DNA of 6,609 bases from an uncultured Bacteroidales bacterium (GTDB taxonomy: Bacteria; Bacteroidota; Bacteroidia; Bacteroidales; UBA932): contig CAMJHW010000077.1 of assembly GCA_946405645.1 (NCBI GenBank), positions 1 to 6,609 of the forward strand, in the 5' to 3' direction. The notes under the pieces were generated by a model that had not been told where the DNA came from, searched no databases, and saw only the letters and a program-made list of their open reading frames with translations. Position 1 is the stretch's first letter, and every line of letters begins with the position of its first letter. Both the position numbers and the translations under genes were made by a program. Shown piece by piece: positions 1-5,468 of this stretch.

Positions 1-2
1 AG

Positions 3-1019
3 TTAGCGACTATCGCCACAAATCCGGGCAAAAAAGGTAATGGTCTCCTCCCAGTCGCGGAAATCCGGAGACCCCAAGCGGACTGAAGTCCCCATGAACG
101 AATCGCCTCCGCACTCATCCGGGTGGGCATCCACGAGATAATCTCCGAGAAGGAGGTCTTTCCTGGTTGTAAGGACAGTCCGGTTCCAGACAGGAACGCC
201 GAAGTGTTCCTCCATCCATTTGCGTTTCTCATCCATCGCATCCCATCCGTCAGCGTCGCCGCTTACGACGAACTGGAGGTCGAAACGCTGTGCCAGGTAC
301 TCCACGGCCTTGAGCGAGGCACTGACGGCCTCGCCGTTGTGGCGGTAACGCAGCACATCGTCAAAGGCTATCAGTACGGAAGGGCGCTGGATACCGCGCT
401 GACTGTCGTCAATCCATTGGATGACAGGTATCACCGAATGAAGCAACGAAGTGTCATTCAGGCTGTGCTCCCCGTCGTAGCTTATGCACTGCGGGTAATG
501 CTCCCTCGTAAGGTCGTGCGTGAACACCAGCGTGTCGCGCCTTCCGAAGAGCGCGAACACGCGTTCACGCTCATCGTCGTCTATGCTCTCGAAGCAATGT
601 GAAGACACTTCGCGGAACTCTTCCAGCAATGCCTTGGTCACCAGGAAGTCCTTCTGTCCGTCCTCGCGGGGATTGTGGAACTCCTTGCGGCCAAGGCCGT
701 TGTTCTTGAGGATGGTATCCGCCAGCTGAAAGGCGGGATTGACCAGGATGCGGTCTATTCCGTGAAGCTGCTCGGCATACATCCCTCCCATGGAGGTGCC
801 GAGGATCAGGTCGGGCCGGCGCTCGTCCACGAGGCGGCGCAGCAGCGCCAGCGCCTCGTGGGGCCGGACCGGCAGGTCGGGCGCGAGGACCTCCGCCTCC
901 GGCAGGAGGGTCCGGAGCGCCCGCGCGGTGCCGCTCCTTCCGCTGGAAGCGAACCCGTGGACGAAAAGCAGCGTCTTGCCGGCCATAAGCGCCGGACGCG
1001 CGAACTCATATAATTCCAT
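3..1019 (-). CDS. YqiA-like alpha/beta hydrolase fused to a degenerate 5'-nucleotidase (HAD-type) domain
   Basis: Complete 338-residue protein, ATG at 1017-1019, TAA at 3-5. Residues about 15-205 match the YqiA/YcfP (UPF0227) esterase family: an HGF oxyanion-type motif (21-23), nucleophile elbow GTSMGG with Ser76, the VNPAF segment (93-97), and a likely triad completed by Asp162 (FGRRDTLV) and His185 (GEHSLN). All three are present, so hydrolase/esterase activity is plausible; the substrate is unknown. Residues about 213-332 resemble the C-type 5'(3')-deoxyribonucleotidases (NT5C, HAD fold): KRKWMEEHFG (265-274), TRKDLLLGDYLVD (285-297) and a GSPDFRDWEE tail (316-325). There the first motif reads LIAFDDVL, with Ala218 in place of the nucleophilic Asp, and the paired acids of the last motif read DA (297-298). 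This half is therefore probably not a phosphatase and may be regulatory or structural. No signal peptide; cytoplasmic. Met12 is an alternative start. The gene is transcribed divergently from the SEC-C gene. Domain assignments are by remembered family motifs, not by search. Confidence 0.87.
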   Translation of the reverse strand: MELYEFARPALMAGKTLLFVHGFASSGRSGTARALRTLLPEAEVLAPDLPVRPHEALALLRRLVDERRPDLILGTSMGGMYAEQLHGIDRILVNPAFQLADTILKNNGLGRKEFHNPREDGQKDFLVTKALLEEFREVSSHCFESIDDDERERVFALFGRRDTLVFTHDLTREHYPQCISYDGEHSLNDTSLLHSVIPVIQWIDDSQRGIQRPSVLIAFDDVLRYRHNGEAVSASLKAVEYLAQRFDLQFVVSGDADGWDAMDEKRKWMEEHFGVPVWNRTVLTTRKDLLLGDYLVDAHPDECGGDSFMGTSVRLGSPDFRDWEETITFFARICGDSR

Positions 1020-1037
1020 TTCTTGACGAGGTTTTCA

Positions 1038-1045
1038 CAAAAATA
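1038..1045 (-). promoter_or_regulatory. Candidate Bacteroidota -7 box for the YqiA-like/HAD fusion gene
   Basis: Read on the minus strand, the bases are TATTTTTG, a full match to the Bacteroidota consensus TAnnTTTG. It lies 18 bases before the ATG, which would give a leader of roughly ten bases. The -33 element is weak: TGTG (1069-1072) at a 23-base spacing matches three of four positions of TTTG. The AT-rich context makes a chance match possible. No Shine-Dalgarno sequence is visible before the gene. Confidence 0.5.
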
Positions 1046-1058
1046 AGAATAAAACTCC

Positions 1059-1066
1059 TATCTTTG
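1059..1066 (+). promoter_or_regulatory. Candidate Bacteroidota -7 box for the SEC-C protein gene
   Basis: The bases TATCTTTG match the Bacteroidota consensus TAnnTTTG perfectly and end 16 bases before the ATG at 1083. A start of transcription near 1073 would leave a leader of about ten bases without a Shine-Dalgarno sequence, which is common in this phylum. The -33 element is only approximate (TTTT at 1032-1035, 23 bases upstream). The box faces away from the minus-strand candidate at 1038-1045, so polymerase footprints on the two would overlap. Confidence 0.6.
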
Positions 1067-1082
1067 GACACATTTAAGAGAT

Positions 1083-2282
1083 ATGGACCAGTCGCTGAAG
1101 ACATTTTTCGGCCGCTTCACCAAGGATGAGCTGACAAGCATCCTGGACTTCTTCGACGAGCCGCCCGCAAAGGGCGAGAAGAAGGCCGGGCTGGTGGAGA
1201 AGACCGCCGCACTCATCGGAGGCAATCCACGGGCATGGATGTACATGCTCACGGAGAGCGACCTCATGCTCCTCCGCGACCTGGTCACCGCCGGACCCGG
1301 CGAATGGGTGGAACTCCTCAACCCGGACTACCCTTCCCTGCTGGAGATGCTGAATCTCATCTACATAGACGACAGGGACAAGGATTATGTCTATGCCTGC
1401 ATTGACGAGGCGCTGTTCTCCCCCGTGGCCGCCATCATCGACCATGTCATAGCCGAGAAAAGGGTAGACGGGTCGTTCGAGACCGAGAGGCTCGCCCTCG
1501 GACTCCTAAATCTCTACGGAGTCATAACCGTGGATGCTTTCGTCCGTCAGGCCTTCGACATGATGGAAGGAACGGAAAACGGTTCCGAGGTCTTCGCAAG
1601 GATAGCCGAGAACCGACTGATAGCGATCCAAAGGGCGACCTACAAGGGAGAGATGTATCTGGTCTCCCCATACGCCTACGAATATGAGCGTCTCATCGAC
1701 GGATGGGAGGAGTTCAAGGACATGAAGGACTTCGCCAGCTTTACAAAGGATGAAGCCTTGCATGCGGGAAGCGACGCTCCTTTCTGCGCCTTCGGCTACG
1801 GCACTCCGGAGTATGCCGCCGCCTGGGATGTACTGGAGGATCTCGGTTACGACAGGCAGGACATCCTCGACTGCCTCAACGAGGTCTGGGTCAATTCCCA
1901 GTATGCCACTGACGAGGCCTGCGCCGAGGCGATGTTCAGCTGCATCAACGACAAGATAGACGAGATCGACTCCTTCGACGAATACCGCAAGTATATCGAC
2001 ACCATCGCCGCCTACGCCAATTCCGTCCCGAAATGGCTCCTCAAGGGCCATTCCTCCACGGAGTCCAATCTCTTGAAGCTCAGCATCCAGGTCGATGAGA
2101 GCGCCTTCGAGGACGATGCCTCGGAACCCGAAGGGACAAAGAAAGAGCCGGGCGAACTGCCCGGCCCCCTGAATGAAATCTATCGCTACAGCATGGCCGT
2201 CAGGCACGTCGGTCCGGACGATCCATGCCCCTGTGGCAGCGGTCTGTCATACAGACGCTGCCACGGCAAGAATCTCAACTGA
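1083..2282 (+). CDS. SEC-C motif protein of unknown function
   Basis: Complete 399-residue acidic protein, ATG to TGA. The only motif I recognise is at the extreme C-terminus: CPCGSGLSYRRCH (382-394) fits the SEC-C pattern CxCx8C(H/C), with Cys382, Cys384, Cys393 and His394 as probable zinc ligands. This is the zinc module found at the end of SecA and on many unrelated proteins, where it can mediate protein or ribosome contacts. The rest (about 1-340) is predicted mainly helical and lacks signal peptide or membrane segments. Residues 5-46 (LKTFFGRFTKDELTSILDFF, then a Lys-rich GLVEKTAALI stretch) loosely recall small SAP/Rho-N-like helical modules, which is weak. Residues 342-362 are acidic and Pro/Gly-rich and look like a flexible linker before the zinc motif. 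The start is supported by the -7 box 16 bases upstream. The gene converges on gcvPB and overlaps its stop by 8 bases. It is not SecA: no ATPase motifs are present. Confidence 0.87.
   Translation: MDQSLKTFFGRFTKDELTSILDFFDEPPAKGEKKAGLVEKTAALIGGNPRAWMYMLTESDLMLLRDLVTAGPGEWVELLNPDYPSLLEMLNLIYIDDRDKDYVYACIDEALFSPVAAIIDHVIAEKRVDGSFETERLALGLLNLYGVITVDAFVRQAFDMMEGTENGSEVFARIAENRLIAIQRATYKGEMYLVSPYAYEYERLIDGWEEFKDMKDFASFTKDEALHAGSDAPFCAFGYGTPEYAAAWDVLEDLGYDRQDILDCLNEVWVNSQYATDEACAEAMFSCINDKIDEIDSFDEYRKYIDTIAAYANSVPKWLLKGHSSTESNLLKLSIQVDESAFEDDASEPEGTKKEPGELPGPLNEIYRYSMAVRHVGPDDPCPCGSGLSYRRCHGKNLN
2231..2266. terminator. Strong hairpin at the convergent gene ends, possible bidirectional terminator
   Basis: Inverted repeat with left arm 2233-2247 (GTGGCAGCGGTCTGT), loop CAT (2248-2250) and right arm 2251-2264 (ACAGACGCTGCCAC). 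That gives 14 Watson-Crick pairs with a single bulged G. A G-U wobble and a C-G pair extend the stem outward to 2231 and 2266. It lies inside the last codons of the SEC-C gene (14 bases before its TGA) and 8 bases beyond the gcvPB stop on the other strand, so both convergent transcripts would form it. No T-tract follows on either strand, so it is not a canonical intrinsic terminator. The structure is certain; the terminating role is inferred from position. It could also protect 3' ends. Confidence 0.45.
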
Positions 2283-3750
2283 GTTCGTCCTTGTATTTCA
2301 GCACGGGTCTGCGTGCCGCCATCGTCTCGTCAGGACGCGAGATGGGGGCATTGTGCGGAGCGCCGTGCAGGATGTCAGGATCCTCTGCGGCCTCACGGGC
2401 GATCGCATGCATCACGTCGATGAAAGCATCCAAGGTCTCCTTGGACTCGGTCTCCGTGGGCTCGATCATCAGGGCCTGATGGAACAGCAGCGGGAAATAG
2501 ATCGTCGGAGCATGATATCCGAAGTCCAGCAGACGTTTGGCAACGTCGAGCGTGGTCGCGCCGGGCTTTCCGGTGGCTGAACCGTCATCGATCAATCCAT
2601 CGAAAACGAATTCGTGCTTGCAGATCGAAGGGATCGGAAGCTTGTAAGCGTCCTTGAGACTTTCCTTGATGTAGTTTGCCCCTAGGGTGGCGAGCTTTCC
2701 GGCCATCGCCAGATGCTGCTTGCCGAGCATCAGGATATAGGCATATGCCCTGAGGATGACTCCGAAATTGCCCATGAAGGCGGACACGCGGCCGGCGGAC
2801 ATCGGGGCGTCGCCCACGATGTGGAAACGGCCGTCCCCGCCTTTCACGACCTTGGGCGTAGGCAGGAACTCCGCCAGCCTGTCGGCTACGCCGACGGGGC
2901 CGGAGCCAGGACCGCCTCCGCCGTGCGGGGTGGAGAAGGTCTTGTGAAGGTTCAGGTGCATGATGTCGAAGCCCATGTCGCCGGGACGGACGACGCCGAG
3001 CAACGGATTCATGTTGGCTCCGTCATAGTACAGGAGACCTCCGCAGGCGTGCACGAGCTCGGCTATCTCCTTGATATCCTTCTCGAAGAGTCCGAGGGTA
3101 TTGGGGTTGGTCATCATGATGCCGGCGATATCGGGGCCGAGGAGAGGCTTGAGGTCCTCGACGTCCACGAGGCCGGAGGCATTGGACTTCACCTCGACGA
3201 TACTTAGGCCGCAAACCGCCGCGGAGGCGGGGTTGGTGCCGTGGGCGCTGTCGGGGACAATGACCTTGGTGCGCGCAGTGTCACCGCGCGAAGCGTGATA
3301 GCTGCGCATCACCATGAGGCCGGTCAGCTCGCCGTGCGCGCCGGCGCAGGGATTGAGGGTGAAGTGCTTCATGCCGGTGATGGCCGACAAGGCGCGGTCC
3401 ATTTCGTAATAGACCTCGAGTGCGCCCTGGACAGTGCTCTCGTCCTGAAGAGGATGGAGCCCCTGGAAAGCGGGCATCGCGGCTATCTCCTCGTTGATCT
3501 TGGGATTGTATTTCATGGTGCAGCTGCCAAGCGGATAGAAGCCGGTATCCACACCGAAATTCATCTGCGAGAGATTGGTATAGTGGCGGACGACGTCCAC
3601 TTCGCTGACTTCCGGGAGCTCGGGCGCCTCGGCGCGGAGCAGGTCGGAAGGGATGGAGAAGGAAGCGGAAGGATCGGCCGATGCCGGAAGGGTATATGCC
3701 CTGCGGCCGGGTTTCGAGAGTTCGAAAATGAGTTTGTCGTAGTACTTCAT
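2275..3750 (-). CDS. gcvPB: Glycine dehydrogenase (decarboxylating) subunit 2, GcvPB
   Basis: PLP-bearing half of the split P protein of the glycine cleavage system. With GcvPA it decarboxylates glycine and transfers the remaining aminomethyl group to the lipoyl arm of GcvH. The protein is complete at 491 residues, the usual subunit length. It opens with the typical YDKLIFELSKPGRRAYTLP (4-22), followed by GFYPLGSCTMKYNP (70-83), NPCAGAHGELTGL (133-145), DSAHGTNPASA (167-177) and TNPNTLGLFE (214-223). The PLP site is HLNLHKTFSTPHGGGGPG (265-282) with the Schiff-base lysine Lys270. ATG lies 3 bases after the gcvPA stop and in the same frame, and a GGAGG 8 bases upstream within gcvPA supports this start. 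Last gene of the operon; its TGA overlaps the end of the convergent SEC-C gene. Confidence 0.98.
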   Translation of the reverse strand: MKYYDKLIFELSKPGRRAYTLPASADPSASFSIPSDLLRAEAPELPEVSEVDVVRHYTNLSQMNFGVDTGFYPLGSCTMKYNPKINEEIAAMPAFQGLHPLQDESTVQGALEVYYEMDRALSAITGMKHFTLNPCAGAHGELTGLMVMRSYHASRGDTARTKVIVPDSAHGTNPASAAVCGLSIVEVKSNASGLVDVEDLKPLLGPDIAGIMMTNPNTLGLFEKDIKEIAELVHACGGLLYYDGANMNPLLGVVRPGDMGFDIMHLNLHKTFSTPHGGGGPGSGPVGVADRLAEFLPTPKVVKGGDGRFHIVGDAPMSAGRVSAFMGNFGVILRAYAYILMLGKQHLAMAGKLATLGANYIKESLKDAYKLPIPSICKHEFVFDGLIDDGSATGKPGATTLDVAKRLLDFGYHAPTIYFPLLFHQALMIEPTETESKETLDAFIDVMHAIAREAAEDPDILHGAPHNAPISRPDETMAARRPVLKYKDELS

Positions 3751-3753
3751 ACC

Positions 3754-5079
3754 CTATGCCTCCCTTGCCAATGCGACCAGCGCCTCGATCTCGGCACGGG
3801 TCCTTTTCTCTGTAACGCAGAAACTTACATATCCTTCCTCGGTCTCGAGGGCTCCGAAGAATCCGCCCTCGTACAGCCTGGCCTGGAGGGCCTTGGCATC
3901 GACGAGGGGCTTCAAGACGAACTCCTTGAGGAAGGGTTTGTCGAATACCTCCTCGAATTTGCCGGTCTGCAGCAGCATGTCATGCAGCAGATGCGCGCCG
4001 GCATAGGACTTCTCGTTGACCTCCCTGAGGCCCTGAGGGCCCATGAGGGACGCATAGACCGTCACGAAGAGCGCCATCAGGGACTCGTTGGAGCAGATAT
4101 TGGACGTCGCCTTCTCGCGACGGATGTGCTGCTCGCGCGCCTGCAGCGTAAGCACAAAGGCGCGCCTTCCCTGCCCGTCGACAGTTTCGCCGACGATGCG
4201 GCCGGGCAACTTGCGCATATGGTCCTTGGTACAGGCCATGAAGCCCACGTAAGGGCCTCCGAAGCACATCGGGATGCCGAGCGACTGGCCGTCGCCGACG
4301 GCTACGTCGGCGCCCCACTCCGCAGGAGTCTTGAGGACCGCGAGTGCGGAAGGGTCGCAGTACTCGACCAGGAGGGCCTTGCCCTCGTGGAGAGTATCGG
4401 CGAAGCCGCTCAGGTCCTCTATGATGCCGAAACGGTTGATGCCCGGCACAATGGCGCCGGCGACGTCGCCGCACGCCATCGCTTCGCGAAGGCTGGCGAG
4501 CGACGTCTGCCCGTCCTCAGCCTCTATATAGGCGATGTTGGTGCCGTAATACTTGGCATAAGTCTCGACCGTCTTGACGACATTGGGGAGAAGGGTCCTG
4601 GAGAGCAGGACAGTGTTCTTCTTGCGGGCGCTGGCGACGGCCATGCGCATGGCCTCGGCCGCCGCTGTGGGCCCGTCATACATCGAGGCATTACTGACGT
4701 CCATCCCGGTCAGAGCGCAGATCATGCTCTGGTATTCGAAGATGTAGCGGAGAGTACCCTGCGAGATCTCGCACTGATAGGGAGTATATGCCGTGAGGAA
4801 CTCCGAACGGGAAATGATGTAGGGAACCACGGAAGGAGTATAGTGGTCGTAGGAGCCGGCGCCGGCAAACACCTTCAGGCGGGTATTGCGTTCCGCAAGC
4901 TTCTCGAAATAGTCGCGCACCTCCTGCTCGGAGAGTGCATCCGGGAGGTCATACTCCCCCTTATAAATATAACCGGCAGGTACGTCGGCATAGAGGTCGT
5001 CGAGAGACTGCACCCCCACACGTTCGAGCATCTGCCGGATATCCTCCTCGGTATGAGGAAAATAAGAGAATGTTCCCAT
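3754..5079 (-). CDS. gcvPA: Glycine dehydrogenase (decarboxylating) subunit 1, GcvPA
   Basis: N-terminal-type half of the split P protein, acting as a heteromer with GcvPB in cytoplasmic glycine decarboxylation. The protein is complete at 441 residues, close to the family norm of about 440-450. Motifs run in the expected order: YFPHTEEDIRQML (6-18), FAGAGSYDHYTPSVV (71-85), TPYQCEISQGTLRYIFEYQ (99-117), DVSNASMYDG (127-136), GDGQSLGIPMCFGGPYVGF (262-280), and LPGRIVGETVDGQGRRAFVL (291-310) leading into the QAREQHIRREKATSNICSN stretch (313-331). This subunit has no PLP lysine of its own, as expected. The ATG follows the gcvH stop by one codon (TAA TCG ATG). The TAG stop is separated from the gcvPB ATG by a single GGT codon. 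No truncation or frameshift is visible. Confidence 0.98.
   Translation of the reverse strand: MGTFSYFPHTEEDIRQMLERVGVQSLDDLYADVPAGYIYKGEYDLPDALSEQEVRDYFEKLAERNTRLKVFAGAGSYDHYTPSVVPYIISRSEFLTAYTPYQCEISQGTLRYIFEYQSMICALTGMDVSNASMYDGPTAAAEAMRMAVASARKKNTVLLSRTLLPNVVKTVETYAKYYGTNIAYIEAEDGQTSLASLREAMACGDVAGAIVPGINRFGIIEDLSGFADTLHEGKALLVEYCDPSALAVLKTPAEWGADVAVGDGQSLGIPMCFGGPYVGFMACTKDHMRKLPGRIVGETVDGQGRRAFVLTLQAREQHIRREKATSNICSNESLMALFVTVYASLMGPQGLREVNEKSYAGAHLLHDMLLQTGKFEEVFDKPFLKEFVLKPLVDAKALQARLYEGGFFGALETEEGYVSFCVTEKRTRAEIEALVALAREA
3759..3763 (-). promoter_or_regulatory. Shine-Dalgarno-like site for gcvPB
   Basis: On the minus strand the last codons of gcvPA (Arg439-Glu440-Ala441) contain GGAGG, 8 bases before the gcvPB ATG. 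The other starts in the window lack such a well-placed purine run; gcvH has only AGGA two bases from its ATG. It could sustain initiation on gcvPB by ribosomes ending gcvPA. Because the bases also encode Arg-Glu, chance is possible. Confidence 0.45.
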
Positions 5080-5082
5080 CGA

Positions 5083-5460
5083 TTACTTGGCGATCTCCGC
5101 GTAGGCCGCGGCGTCCATGAGGGACTCGAGCTCACCCTTGTCGCTCATTTCCACCTTGATGATCCAGTTGGCGAAAGCGTCCTCGTTGACCAGCTCGGGA
5201 GCGTCCTCGAGGGCTTCGTTGACCGCGACGACGGTGCCGGAGACGGGAGAATAGAGTTCGCTGGAGGCCTTGACGCTCTCGAGGGCGCCGAAGTCCTCAC
5301 CCTTGCTCACCTCGTCGTCCACCTCGGGGAGGTCGACATAAGTAATGTCACCCATCTCAGCCTGGGCGAAATCAGTGACTCCGATGATGGCGATGTCGCC
5401 GTCAACCATGACCCACTCGTGTGAATCGCTGTAAAGCAATCCTTCAACAATCTTTGACAT
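5083..5460 (-). CDS. gcvH: Glycine cleavage system H protein, lipoyl carrier
   Basis: Small lipoyl-carrier protein that shuttles the aminomethyl intermediate from the P protein to GcvT and is then re-oxidised by the L protein. Its 125 residues match the family size. It begins with YSDSHEWVMVDGDIAIIGVTDFAQ (10-33), typical of GcvH, and GDITYVDLPEV (37-47) follows. The lipoylation site is ESVKASSELYSP (61-72) with acceptor Lys64 (codon 5269-5271). The C-terminal part has GTVVAVNEALEDAPELVN (75-92) and NWIIKVE (98-104), as in other H proteins. The ATG lies 8 bases after the gcvT stop. Activity needs lipoate attachment by enzymes not encoded here. Confidence 0.98.
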   Translation of the reverse strand: MSKIVEGLLYSDSHEWVMVDGDIAIIGVTDFAQAEMGDITYVDLPEVDDEVSKGEDFGALESVKASSELYSPVSGTVVAVNEALEDAPELVNEDAFANWIIKVEMSDKGELESLMDAAAYAEIAK

Positions 5461-5468
5461 GTTCCTGC

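Noticed and set aside
1506..2207. A 233-codon minus-strand open frame inside the SEC-C gene
   Set aside because: It is a shadow of the plus-strand gene, which has a promoter box and an intact C-terminal SEC-C motif; the antisense product shows no family features.
2301..2325. Small inverted repeat GCACG/CGTGC just past the SEC-C stop, as a terminator
   Set aside because: A five-pair stem inside the gcvPB coding end with no following T-tract; such short matches are expected by chance in GC-rich DNA.
2713..3207. A 164-codon plus-strand open frame opposite gcvPB
   Set aside because: It covers the PLP-binding part of gcvPB on the other strand; a codon-bias by-product.
3241..5424. A 727-codon open frame on the plus strand across gcvPB, gcvPA and gcvH
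   Set aside because: It is entirely antisense to three well-recognised genes that share one frame and GC-rich codon use, which keeps the opposing frame free of stops. Its translation shows no recognisable motifs.
5461..5468. AGGA before gcvH as a Shine-Dalgarno site
   Set aside because: It ends only two bases before the ATG, too close for normal use, so it was not listed as a feature.
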